A stretch of 64,000 nucleotides of DNA from Phycisphaerae bacterium (GTDB taxonomy: Bacteria; Planctomycetota; Phycisphaerae; UBA1845), in the NCBI GenBank assembly GCA_029260215.1, contig JAJDDQ010000051.1:124001-188000 (forward strand), in the 5' to 3' direction. Positions 19,361 to 28,007 of the stretch are shown here, one piece after another. A program made the position numbers and the translations under genes. The notes beneath the pieces were generated by a model. It worked only from the letters and a program-made list of their open reading frames with translations. It was not told the origin of the DNA and searched no databases. Numbering within the stretch: the stretch's first letter is position 1; each line of letters begins with the position of its first letter.

Positions 19361-19766
19361 CCGTCAGACGACCACAAGAACCACCGGCTGAACCGGCACC
19401 AACCCGCCCGGAAACTCAAAATGAACTGGCGAAACCGCGTCGCCGTGGAGTGCGCAAAAAAAACACCCCGCGAGACTCTCTCTCCCGAGGTGCCTTGTGA
19501 ACGGTTCCTTTAGCCGGAGGAGGTGGCTTCCGGAACACAACAATAGTATGCGCCGGTGGGCGTCCTGTGTCAAGAAACTTCTTCCGATAATGGAGAAAAG
19601 CGGAAAATCCAAGGCTAAGAGTCAGGCAAACCACGCTGCCCAAAGCGTTTACGTAAAACGCCAAAACCGTCCCGAAAGGGCGATCGACGGCAGGATTTTC
19701 GACTTCGGTGGCCAATCGGGCGGCGAACCGTTAGATTCGCAGCTTCACGATTATCGGAGAACGCGC

Positions 19767-20609
19767 GTGTCGAAAATCACCATCGAAGGAACAGGCGTAG
19801 TCGCACCGTTCGCAGCCGGGTCAGCTGGCGACGTGTTTGCCACCCCGGAACCGCTCTGCCCAGCCGATGCGCTCTATTGGGCTGTGCCCGATACGTTTCT
19901 CGAAGACTTGGCCGACGCGACGAACGAGGTGAAGCAGGATCGATCCGCCTGGATCACAGCCCTCGCGATTCGACACGCCTGCGCCGACGCGGGAATCGAC
20001 ACTGCCGAGTTGGCCTCTGACCGGACCGCGCTCGTGCTGGGAAGCGCGTTCGCAGGCCAAGCCGGAATGATACAGTTCGCCGAGGAGGTGCGCGAGCAGA
20101 GCGCCCGATTTGTTAGCCCAATTCACTTTCCGCAAACCGTGGGAAACTTCGTCTCCGGGGCGATGGCCCGCGCGTTCGGCATCCGAGGCCCCAACCTCAC
20201 GCTGGCTTCGGGCGCGTCATCCGGGATGAGCGCGATCGCGAAAGCGTGCGCTCTGCTTGCAAACCATGAAGCGGACCTAGCCGTCGCGGGCGGGTTCGAG
20301 GTTTTGTCCGAAGCATTGGTGGCCGGAATGGGCGGCTCGCGGCACGGGTCGGACAACGGAGATGTCTGGTCTGAAGGAGCGTGCGTCTATCTCCTGCGAC
20401 GGGCTGCGTCCGAGACCACGGCGACCAGTCCATGCATCGTCTCGTGGGACTGCCCCGAAGGCTGCGACAACGACGCGGACACGGTAGCCGCCCAGTTCGG
20501 AAAATCGCTTGCAGCGGAAAGCGCGTTACGCCTTTACGCCGCCGCGCATCCTGCCGACAGCAGCCGGCACCAGGTTCGACACGGTGACGTCGAACTCACG
20601 CTTGCATAA
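19767..20609 (+). CDS. Half-length beta-ketoacyl synthase-like protein lacking the catalytic Cys
   Basis: A 280-residue protein resembling the N-terminal half of FabF/KAS II (family length about 410). It has 'ITIEGTGVVAPFAAG', 'DRTALVLGSAFAGQAGM', 'PIHFPQTVGNFVSGAMARAFG' and 'GPNLTLASGASSGMSAI', the nucleophile elbow. In active enzymes that elbow reads T-A-C-A-S; here it is S-G-A-S-S, so the Cys is replaced. The C-terminal catalytic His residues are absent because the protein ends early, after a shortened second lobe. It is therefore unlikely to condense acyl chains and may be a chain-length-factor-like or regulatory subunit. GGAGA precedes the GTG start. No ACP or partner synthase is adjacent. 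Confidence 0.72.
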   Translation: MSKITIEGTGVVAPFAAGSAGDVFATPEPLCPADALYWAVPDTFLEDLADATNEVKQDRSAWITALAIRHACADAGIDTAELASDRTALVLGSAFAGQAGMIQFAEEVREQSARFVSPIHFPQTVGNFVSGAMARAFGIRGPNLTLASGASSGMSAIAKACALLANHEADLAVAGGFEVLSEALVAGMGGSRHGSDNGDVWSEGACVYLLRRAASETTATSPCIVSWDCPEGCDNDADTVAAQFGKSLAAESALRLYAAAHPADSSRHQVRHGDVELTLA

Positions 20610-20619
20610 GCGCGAACAA

Positions 20620-21213
20620 TCATCCGCCCATCACGACGATGGTTGCTTTCACATCAGCCACGGCTTTGTTCAGCATGTCGGCGACTTCCTCAGCCTTCCC
20701 ACCTCGATCCACGAGTTGTTCCGTCGAAGCGTTCACGCGAAATTTTCCGGTACTTAGAACCGCCACCCAACCCGCGGCATTCAAGGCTGGGTTCGCATCG
20801 CTCGGATTGGTCTTGACCTGCACGTTGCTCAGCCCGTTGATCTGGTTGGCAGGAAACGGCGGGCGCAGATACGGACCATAGACAAATTGCCCGCCGCGTG
20901 TGTCGCTCGTGTTGCCCCTGGCGTCCGAAAACTTGGTTAGCTGATGAATAAACTTCGTGTTGTTAGCGATCCCGCCCGACGTGTAACCGGGATACCGTTT
21001 GTGCTCAGCGTAGTAGTATTCGATTGCTTTGCGGACGTTGGAGACGTTGGCCTTGACCGACGCGACAGCCGCCCTCTGCCCCGCGCCGGAAACACGCGGC
21101 ACGGCGATGGCACCGATGATTCCGATAATCAGTATGACCAGCACCAGCTCGACGAGACTGAACCCGCGTCTGTGTCGTGAGTGGTTGACGAGTTTTCGCG
21201 TGCCGCATTCCAT
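20620..21213 (-). CDS. Type II secretion/type IV pilin-like pseudopilin (GspG-like)
   Basis: A 197-residue prepilin. The short basic leader ends 'RHRRG' and is followed by 'FSLVELVLVILIIGIIGAIA', the class III prepilin signal with Glu at position 5 of the mature protein; a prepilin peptidase would cut after the Gly. The head domain contains 'NVRKAIEYYYAEHKRYPGY', the usual alpha-helix and first strand of pseudopilins, and 'YGPYLRPPFPANQINGLSN', typical of planctomycete GspG-like proteins. The frame is open to 21372 but the ATG at 21213 has GGAG upstream and gives a normal leader. No other secretion genes are adjacent, so it is an orphan pilin. Confidence 0.85.
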   Translation of the reverse strand: MECGTRKLVNHSRHRRGFSLVELVLVILIIGIIGAIAVPRVSGAGQRAAVASVKANVSNVRKAIEYYYAEHKRYPGYTSGGIANNTKFIHQLTKFSDARGNTSDTRGGQFVYGPYLRPPFPANQINGLSNVQVKTNPSDANPALNAAGWVAVLSTGKFRVNASTEQLVDRGGKAEEVADMLNKAVADVKATIVVMGG

Positions 21214-21452
21214 GCCAGGCTGCTCCGTGCGATGCACTGCTACGATTCGAGAATACGATATCAAAATGGAACCCAGGCATCGAACGGCATGGCTGTAATC
21301 CCTTATTCGATAAAACGTTATAGGGCATTCAGCCGAAGCGGGTGAACTGCGGAACACGCATTCCCAGCCCACGCAAATAATTCCCGACGGGCAGCGAATA
21401 AGCTCTCAGTAATGTTGTCAGAGTGTTTTCGCGCCCGCTGGAGTGATGAGTC

Positions 21453-22088
21453 ATGTTCGGTAATCGAAACGGTCAGGAAATCGCACACAAACGCATGTCC
21501 TTTTTCGGAATGGCCGCACTGGGAACGACGGTCGTCGTCACGACGGTGATTCTGAGCGTCACGACCATCGCGCTGTACAGCCTCGATGTTGTGGATCGCA
21601 AAACGGGCAATCTGTTCGAGCTTGGCGAAGCCATCGTACGCGGGCTGCCGGAAGTGATCGACGCGCTCCCCCCTGCAATGGCGGACATGCTCAACGACGA
21701 ACGCAGGCCCGACTACGCACGCGAGATCAGCGTGGATGTGCGTTTCGCAAACGGCCAACACGGCTATCGCCCGGTGATCGAAGTACACAACATGGGTGAC
21801 GAAGTCGTGTCACTCTTGTCCATGCGCATCGTCATCACAGATGCCGACGGCGACCCGGTGGCAGAGTCGAACGAATGGGCAGCCACCCCGATCGCAGCGG
21901 ATCGGGATTGGCGCGGGCCGCTGCTTCCCGGTTCCACCCGTATTTTCTCGACACATCGCTGGCTTACCGGGAAAACCGCCTCACTCGATGATCTTCAACT
22001 GCGCTACGAAATCAGCGACGTACGCGTGTGGAATCCGGACAGCGCAAACGATCACGAAGCCGACATGCTGACGCGCGCGGATCGCTGA
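21453..22088 (+). CDS. Membrane-anchored hypothetical protein
   Basis: A 211-residue protein that I do not recognise. One long hydrophobic helix lies at about residues 17-45 ('MAALGTTVVVTTVILSVTTI'), preceded by basic residues, so the rest is probably outside the cytoplasm. The C-terminal region (about 95-200) is predicted beta-rich: 'ISVDVRFANGQHGYRPVIEV', 'LSMRIVITDADGDPV', 'LQLRYEISDVRVW', like an immunoglobulin-fold domain. GGAGTGAT precedes the ATG. It is divergent from the pseudopilin gene. Confidence 0.65.
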   Translation: MFGNRNGQEIAHKRMSFFGMAALGTTVVVTTVILSVTTIALYSLDVVDRKTGNLFELGEAIVRGLPEVIDALPPAMADMLNDERRPDYAREISVDVRFANGQHGYRPVIEVHNMGDEVVSLLSMRIVITDADGDPVAESNEWAATPIAADRDWRGPLLPGSTRIFSTHRWLTGKTASLDDLQLRYEISDVRVWNPDSANDHEADMLTRADR

Positions 22089-22107
22089 TTTGGTATGTCG
22101 GGTGTCG

Positions 22108-22178
22108 GGTGGCATGCCCGCCTCGAAGACGGGCATGTGTCGCCTGCAAACGTAACCACAGCTGCGCTACGCCCAGCC
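22108..22178 (+). repeat. Dispersed palindromic repeat family B, copy 2
   Basis: Palindrome centred near 22124 ('catgcccgcctcgaagacgg' continuing to gcatg) with the tail 'cagctgcgctacgccc' that also follows copy 1. Confidence 0.8.
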
Positions 22179-22212
22179 AAGCCGCCTGTACCGTCAATTG
22201 GATTGTGTTGGA

Positions 22213-22347
22213 CCTCCAGTGCTCAGTCAGCCATCGTTCGACGTGAAGAGACAAACAGAGCCGCGTCCGTAAGGAAGCGGTGGACCGCGACAAACGCACA
22301 TTACGACCGTTCTCACGATTACCCGAATCGGCGCGAATTACCCTTCG
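22213..22347 (+). repeat. Dispersed repeat family A, full copy 2
   Basis: About 135 bases with the family blocks in order: 'ccatcgttcgacgtgaagag', 'aacagagccgcg', 'ccgtaaggaagcggtggacc', 'acattacgacc', 'gcgaattaccc'. The reverse complement of 44581-44720 shows the same blocks in the same order. Confidence 0.85.
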
Positions 22348-22572
22348 ATTCACGCATGACAAAGCTGTCGTAAGGCTGGGGGCTTCTCCGGGAGGTTTCG
22401 ACCTGCCGTACCAACCCGGTGCGTTTGAAATCTCAAGAGACAAATCCTCCGATGCCATCACGCATGGCCGCGCCCCCCGAACAGAGCACCCGAAACCCCC
22501 ACCCTGTGCCGCCGGACGAACCGACGTTATGATGGGGTTTGGGTTTGAAATCGTGAACAACGCAGGTGGCAT

Positions 22573-23793
22573 GTGAAATTCCAGATTGATAACGAGTACG
22601 GAAAGCTTGAAGCTGTCCTGGTCCACCGCCCGGGCCGCGAAATCGACCGCCTGATGCATGACAACATGCGTCAATTCCTCTTCGAGGACATACCCTTCCT
22701 GCGACGCATGCAGGAGGAGCACGACGCCTTCGTCGGGAAAATGCACGAACAGGACGTCGAGGTCGTCTACCTAGAAAACCTGCTGGCCGACATCCTGGGC
22801 AACGACATCACGCGGGCCGCAGTGCTACGCACCGTCTGTCAAAACGCCGGCGTACCCGCGATCGCCGACGAGATGACATCACTGGACCACTGGGACAAAA
22901 CCGAGCTAACCGACCTCCTGTTCGCCGGCCTGAACTCGGAAGAGTACACCGAACGCATCGGGCGACGCATCCCATCGCCTCAAAACGAACCGCAATACCT
23001 GCTGCCCCCAATCCCGAACGCTTATTTCAGCCGAGACCCAGCCGTCGTCGTGCGCGACGTAGCCATCTCTTCCAAAATGCACCACCGCGTCCGCGTACGC
23101 GAGTCTGTGCTGACCCGTGCCGTCCTGGAAAACCACCCCGAATTCAAGACCAACACAATCGTATACGGCGGCACGGACGAACCCACCGAAGACAGGCCTT
23201 ACACGATCGAGGGCGGGGATGTCATCATACTGTCACCGGACGCCGTGCTGGTCGGTGCGAGCGAACGCACGCGAAGCGAGACCATCGAAATGCTCGCCGG
23301 CAAGTGTTTTTCCCAAGGACAAGTGAAGCGCGTGTACGAGGTGCCCATCCCCACGGAACGATCGTTCATGCATCTCGACACCGTGTTCACGGTCGTCGAT
23401 CGCGGCATGATCGTCTGGTACGCCGAGGTCATGCAGCAGGTCAAGTACATCCACCGCTACGAATCGGACGGAGGCGACGAAGGCGGGGTGAATCGCGTCC
23501 CCGAAGACCGCTCATTCGTGGACATCCTGCGCGACGAGTTCGGAACCGACGTGACCTTGATCGACACCGCCGGCGGCACCGGACAATTCGCCGCACGAGA
23601 ACAACGCACCGACGGCACAAACACGCTCGCCATCGCTCCGCGCGTAGCCATCACCTACGAACGCAACGAACGCACGACCGCCGCACTGGAGGAGCACGGC
23701 GTGACTTGCATCGGCATTGACGATTCAGAACTCGTTCGCGGGCTGGGCGGCCCAAGATGCATGACCATGCCCCTGCGACGCGCCCCGGCATAA
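22573..23793 (+). CDS. arcA: Arginine deiminase
   Basis: A 406-residue guanidino-group-modifying enzyme that hydrolyses L-arginine to citrulline and ammonia. All diagnostic segments are present: 'LEAVLVHRPGREIDRL' at the N-terminus, 'YFSRDPAVVV' (substrate Asp), 'EGGDVIIL' (Glu/Asp), 'MHLDTVFTVVD' (catalytic His) and the C-terminal 'GGPRCMTMPL' with the nucleophilic Cys about ten residues from the end. Length matches the family (~410). The GTG start is preceded by AGGTGG. It stands alone, without carbamate kinase, ornithine carbamoyltransferase or an arginine/ornithine antiporter next to it, so energy-yielding deiminase-pathway function would need partners elsewhere. Confidence 0.93.
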   Translation: MKFQIDNEYGKLEAVLVHRPGREIDRLMHDNMRQFLFEDIPFLRRMQEEHDAFVGKMHEQDVEVVYLENLLADILGNDITRAAVLRTVCQNAGVPAIADEMTSLDHWDKTELTDLLFAGLNSEEYTERIGRRIPSPQNEPQYLLPPIPNAYFSRDPAVVVRDVAISSKMHHRVRVRESVLTRAVLENHPEFKTNTIVYGGTDEPTEDRPYTIEGGDVIILSPDAVLVGASERTRSETIEMLAGKCFSQGQVKRVYEVPIPTERSFMHLDTVFTVVDRGMIVWYAEVMQQVKYIHRYESDGGDEGGVNRVPEDRSFVDILRDEFGTDVTLIDTAGGTGQFAAREQRTDGTNTLAIAPRVAITYERNERTTAALEEHGVTCIGIDDSELVRGLGGPRCMTMPLRRAPA

Positions 23794-23898
23794 TCAGCCT
23801 GTCGCTGCAAGCGAAACACGGGATCTAGGATGCTTCCGGCGGAGCGGTGAGCGAAAACCCGCACAATCACGTGAGCCGACCCACCGGCACCCCCCCCC

Positions 23899-23978
23899 AA
23901 AGGGTCAGCAAGTGTAACCGTGGCTTGCCGTTTAGCGGATGCCGCGATATCAGAGAGCGTCCCCTGCGAAAGCAGCCC
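23899..23978 (+). repeat. Dispersed repeat family E, copy 2
   Basis: Pairs with 19280-19360; shared blocks 'aagggtcag', 'gcttgccgtttagcgga' and 'tcagag.gcgt'. A run of nine C precedes it. Confidence 0.75.
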
Positions 23979-24000
23979 CGGCCGTCCCGCAAACCGCGTC

Positions 24001-24129
24001 ACCTTGTCAGCCAGCGCTCAACCTGCACAGACGAACAGAGCCGCGCCCGTAAGGAAGCGGTGGACCACGATAACCGCCAATTACGCCCACTCCGTCTCCC
24101 CCACCACGCTCCGAATTACGCATCGATCC
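24001..24129 (+). repeat. Dispersed repeat family A, full copy 3
   Basis: Contains 'gacgaacagagccgcgcccg', 'taaggaagcggtggacca', 'ccaattacgcccac' and 'gaattacgcatcgatcc', in the same order as the other full copies. Confidence 0.85.
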
Positions 24130-24274
24130 AGAGACGCGACACCGAACACAACCGATGAAGGAATGAGAAAGGGAGCGGCCTTCCCTTCCCAGGAAAACCG
24201 CCCCCTTCAAGTTACCGCATTCGCCACGCTCAAAGGCGCAGAACAGTTCGGAGAACCACGCCATCAACCCAGCC

Positions 24275-27200
24275 CTAAGGCCCGGTCCGCAGCTCATCAA
24301 ACGTCTTGAAGTCCAACAGGTCGATCGCACCGTTGTGGTCAAAATCAAACCAGCCCAGGCAATCAGCATCCGTCGTATCGAAGCAGCGCTGAAACGCAAC
24401 GAATTCCCGCATGTCGAAGTCGCCGTCCAGATCCTGATCCGCCCCGTACGAATTGACGATATCCATCATGATCGTCCCGCCCGGCGCGGCATCCTCGCCC
24501 AGCAACGCCACATTCATCCCTTCTTCACCATTACGCGGAGTAGACTCCACCCGCAACAGAAATTCACTCGAAGCCGCCGTCAGCGCCACATCATGCTCAA
24601 ACCCAGCCCGCAGAATCTCCAGATCAACCGTCTCGACCGAACTCAGATTGGTCAGCACCAGCGTCGCATCCGGCTGCTGCGAGCCAGCGTCGTATGGCAA
24701 GATACGGAACATCGCCCCCGGCGCCAGCGTCTCGATCCCCGTCTGTGTCGGCTGATTGAACGTGTGTTGAATCACCGCTGTAATCGCACTGACATTCGTC
24801 ACGGTAATACCATCATGCCTGCGAAAACGATCCATCCTCCACGTAGCCGACTCACCCGGCTTCAACACCAGGTTGCCGCTGTGATCGACGATCAGCGTCG
24901 CCGTAGCAGCCGGCGTCCCCGCGCCCAGCGAAAGACGGACAGCCATGTCCTGATCTTCAACGTCTCCCATGCCGAACCCAACCGATTGCCCATCGCCCGA
25001 CCCTGTCCCAACGGCATAACGGTTCGTCGAACCAGCCGGCGTGGGCGTCGGGGCTAGAGGAAAATTGCAGTACTCTGTAGTCCCCAACTGCAACAAACTC
25101 AGAACATCACAGCGACGATTCGACACGTTCCCGAAAGACCCGCACGATCTTGAACCACCGGTGGCCGAACCCAACGCCACCGCAAACAACCGCCCATCCG
25201 GATGATCCACCGCCGCCACAAACGTCGAAGACGCCAGAGAGTTCCCACCCGGCTTGATCCCGATCGCATTCGGAAACGAATTCGTACTCGCTCCGGGCAC
25301 CACGAATATGCCCGAATTCCACGTCTGCACCACACCGTTCGGTGACGCACAGCCATTAGACCGAATGTAATTCACCGACGGCTTCTTCGTAATATCACGG
25401 ACACGATCATTCAACATCGCATTGTACCCGAGTATCGCCAAGTCCTCCGCCGTCGACAGATTCGGCGAAGGCCAAAAATTGCCGTGAATACCGCCGCTCG
25501 GATTCGTATACGACGTACGCGTCATACCCAGCTCAGCCGCACGATCGTTCATCATGTCAACGAACACTGGAAGATCAGCACACCCCGTATTCAAACACGT
25601 CGTCCCCTGAGTCCCAACAAAATCCGCGAGGCTGAATGCCATCTCGTTACCACTCCGCAGAAACAACCCATGCATCAGAAACTCAATGTTCCCAAACTCA
25701 CCTGTACACATATTCGCAAGCGATCCGCCGATCGTCCCACCATTGGCCCCAACATCGAACACGTTCGGCATCTGATAAATATCATTCTCATAATCCAAAC
25801 AAGGGCCACACCCCGGCTGCGTCGCCTCAGCAGCCAACAACCCCGTCATGATCTTCGTCACACTCGCAATCGCATGCCGATCAAAAGGCTTTACCGAAAA
25901 CACAATGTTCAAGTCACAATCCGTCACCAAAGACGTCAGACAAGACAAATTCGCCGGCTGCTTCCAAGGCATGTGAATATGAACCGAACCCGCATTCACC
26001 ACCACGCTCTCGCCGGTCCCGGGTGCAGGGTTCGCATCCTCACCCGTCACACCAGCCGCCAGCGCCTTACGCGAACCGCCCGCAAACGCACCGAACACAA
26101 TAGCCCCACCATGCACGTCGCCCGGCTCAGGCGTCTCGAAATGGTTCGACTGATCAAGCTGTGTAATAGTCTCCTGAAACGTCGGGACGCCACTCGCCTC
26201 ACTCTCGATCACAAACACCCGACCCGCTCCGTTTACGAAGCCGTTCAACCCCGTAACACCATCACCCGGTGCGCCGCCCGCCAGATCATCGATCCCATCA
26301 CCATTGAAATCGCCGCAATCGATCGATGTGCCCATACGCTCGTTCCCGCTCGCACCCAGCATCGACGCCAGCGAGTGATTTGTACTGTCCGCCGCATTCA
26401 ACCCACCAGCCGATCCGTACAACACCAGCATCGCACCAAACTCCGGGAACATGGGGTCCGTCGTGTAACCCGGCATCCCGATGGCCAAGTCCTCATAAAC
26501 GTCATCGCCCAACCGGCCCGTCGCAAGCGAAAAACCAAACAAGCCGTCCTCCAGCGTGCCGTTGTTAATCAACTGCTCCGCCAACACCTGAAAAACACTG
26601 CCCGCCAAAGGCCCAGAGACCGAACCGTCATAAACGTAGACCGCCCCGCCATCCAGCGTGCCAATGATGTCCGTCTCCGGAGCACCAACCGCCAAATCAT
26701 CGTAGGCATTACCGTTGAAATTGCCCGAAGCAAGCGCCGAGCCAAACCCAGCCCCGACCTGAGCACCACCCGGCGTATCCGCATCCGTCAAAATGTAACT
26801 GCCGTTTGATGTCAGACCTGTGGCACTTCCAAAAAAGATTTGCACCGCACCAACATCCGGCAGCGTCGTCACGCCGATCTCCAGATCCTCACCCGGAATA
26901 CCGACTGCCAGATCATCCCGGTTGTCGTTGTTGAAATCCCCAGCCGTCAACGCTCCCCCGAACTCGTCACCGTTTTCAGGATTCCCCGCCGAGTTCAGTT
27001 GGCTGAATAGAGCAGTGTTCGACGCATCCAAACCACCAGCCGATCCATAAATCACAATCACGTTTCCAGGACTGTCCAACCCGTTGAAATCCTCCGTCGG
27101 CGAACCGACCGCAAGGTCGTCATAAGCATCCCCGTTGAAATTCCCAACCGCAAGCGTAAGACCAAACTGATCAAAAACCTCGCTCGTGTAACCCAGATTG

Positions 27201-27517
27201 TCCTGCGTAAAAATCTGCGCTCCCTGAGGAACAATCCCCGTCTCACTGCCGTAGCTCACAACCACAGCCCCGCAGTTGAAAACAGTGCCAGTAGGCCCCT
27301 CGATGTCCTCCCAGGGCACGCCGACAGCCAGATCCTCAAACCCGTCACCATCAAAATCGCCCGCAGCCAACGCACGACCATACTGATCCTCAAGCTCACG
27401 CACCCCGCGACTCTCAGGCCCCTGGCGAACAATCGCCAGATGAGCAGACGCCACAGAACAAAACGACATCACCATCCCAAAGCCCGCAAACAACGACGCA
27501 TATCCTCGACCGTTCAT
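24275..27517 (-). CDS. Secreted fusion: FG-GAP repeats + S11 (DacA/PBP5-like) domain + dockerin-like C-terminus
   Basis: A 1080-residue exported protein with a signal peptide (about 1-25). Residues ~30-530 carry seven FG-GAP (integrin-alpha-type propeller) units, each with a calcium-binding loop such as 'GDFDGDGFEDLAVG', 'GNFNGDAYDDLAVG', 'GDFNNDNRDDLAVG'. Residues ~540-830 resemble D-Ala-D-Ala carboxypeptidases: 'AIASVTKIMTGLL' (SxxK), 'LRSGNEMA' (SxN) and 'IGIKPGGNS' where the usual KTG is KPG. A beta-rich region follows, and the last ~50 residues hold two dockerin-like loops ('DQDLDGDFDMREF', 'DFDHNGAIDLLDF'). An active serine acyl-enzyme site is plausible; the Thr-to-Pro change in KTG makes activity uncertain. 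I know of no standard family with this architecture. Confidence 0.85.
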   Translation of the reverse strand: MNGRGYASLFAGFGMVMSFCSVASAHLAIVRQGPESRGVRELEDQYGRALAAGDFDGDGFEDLAVGVPWEDIEGPTGTVFNCGAVVVSYGSETGIVPQGAQIFTQDNLGYTSEVFDQFGLTLAVGNFNGDAYDDLAVGSPTEDFNGLDSPGNVIVIYGSAGGLDASNTALFSQLNSAGNPENGDEFGGALTAGDFNNDNRDDLAVGIPGEDLEIGVTTLPDVGAVQIFFGSATGLTSNGSYILTDADTPGGAQVGAGFGSALASGNFNGNAYDDLAVGAPETDIIGTLDGGAVYVYDGSVSGPLAGSVFQVLAEQLINNGTLEDGLFGFSLATGRLGDDVYEDLAIGMPGYTTDPMFPEFGAMLVLYGSAGGLNAADSTNHSLASMLGASGNERMGTSIDCGDFNGDGIDDLAGGAPGDGVTGLNGFVNGAGRVFVIESEASGVPTFQETITQLDQSNHFETPEPGDVHGGAIVFGAFAGGSRKALAAGVTGEDANPAPGTGESVVVNAGSVHIHMPWKQPANLSCLTSLVTDCDLNIVFSVKPFDRHAIASVTKIMTGLLAAEATQPGCGPCLDYENDIYQMPNVFDVGANGGTIGGSLANMCTGEFGNIEFLMHGLFLRSGNEMAFSLADFVGTQGTTCLNTGCADLPVFVDMMNDRAAELGMTRTSYTNPSGGIHGNFWPSPNLSTAEDLAILGYNAMLNDRVRDITKKPSVNYIRSNGCASPNGVVQTWNSGIFVVPGASTNSFPNAIGIKPGGNSLASSTFVAAVDHPDGRLFAVALGSATGGSRSCGSFGNVSNRRCDVLSLLQLGTTEYCNFPLAPTPTPAGSTNRYAVGTGSGDGQSVGFGMGDVEDQDMAVRLSLGAGTPAATATLIVDHSGNLVLKPGESATWRMDRFRRHDGITVTNVSAITAVIQHTFNQPTQTGIETLAPGAMFRILPYDAGSQQPDATLVLTNLSSVETVDLEILRAGFEHDVALTAASSEFLLRVESTPRNGEEGMNVALLGEDAAPGGTIMMDIVNSYGADQDLDGDFDMREFVAFQRCFDTTDADCLGWFDFDHNGAIDLLDFKTFDELRTGP

Positions 27518-27654
27518 CAGCTCTTAACCTTTCAAAAACCGCCAAACCGAATATCAAAAAAAAAGAAAAAAAGAAATTCCCGAAACGCCCCGTACGTCCG
27601 AAAAAAACACCGGGCAATTCACGCGACCCCCAATCACGCGCCTCCACGACCTTC

Positions 27655-27677
27655 TTAGCCGTGTCGCGTGCGACACG
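27655..27677 (-). repeat. Dispersed palindromic repeat family D, copy 1 (inverted)
   Basis: A 23-base palindrome-containing sequence built on gtgtcgcgtgcgacac. Its exact reverse complement occurs at 42448-42470 and again at 47260-47282. Confidence 0.85.
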
Positions 27678-27722
27678 ATCCGCCCAGCGTGCGACACGAT
27701 CCACCCAGCGTGCGACACGAAC
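27667..27722 (+). repeat. Three 21-bp direct repeats
   Basis: 'cgtgcgacacgatcc' recurs at 27667, 27688 and 27709 (third copy ends 'cgaacccc'), with 'cgcccag' or 'cacccag' between. The first unit overlaps the family D palindrome, so the array looks like a local amplification of half of it. Confidence 0.85.
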
Positions 27723-28007
27723 CCCACCCCCAACCCGTCACAACACAAACCAGTCACTTCAACCGAGTATGCACCCACCCCCTCCCATTTCTTTCATCGA
27801 ATCCGCACAATCTCCCCAAATCACACAAGAAACCCGCCCAATCGACAAAAAACCAACTTTTTCGCGATTTTGTGGACCTCCTCGGATCGGATTTTTCCGC
27901 TACCTCGCCAAGCTGTTCACCCCGCGCGCGCACCGCGCGAATCAAGCGCGACGTTCTATTCATGTACGACGCGGGCATTTCGCCACACGTCAAAGGAGAA
28001 CAGAATC

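Larger units (their letters stand above)
22089..22572. other. Repeat-filled intergenic region
   Basis: Nearly 500 bases with no supported gene. It holds one family B palindrome with its tail (22108-22178) and a full family A element (22213-22347). The last ~130 bases are unique and contain AGGTGG just upstream of the GTG start of arcA. Confidence 0.7.
23794..24274. other. Repeat-filled intergenic region
   Basis: About 480 bases between two convergent stop codons, with no supported gene. It contains a family E copy (23899-23978) directly followed by a family A copy (24001-24129). Confidence 0.7.
27518..28007. other. Intergenic region between the FG-GAP gene and the capsid cluster
   Basis: About 490 bases between divergent genes, with no supported gene. 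It starts with an A-rich stretch (27558-27582) upstream of the FG-GAP gene, then family D repeat 1 (27655-27677) running into three 21-bp direct repeats, then an A-rich stretch. AAAGGAGAA at about 27992 is the ribosome-binding site of the terminase gene. No small-terminase or phage-repressor gene is visible. Confidence 0.6.
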
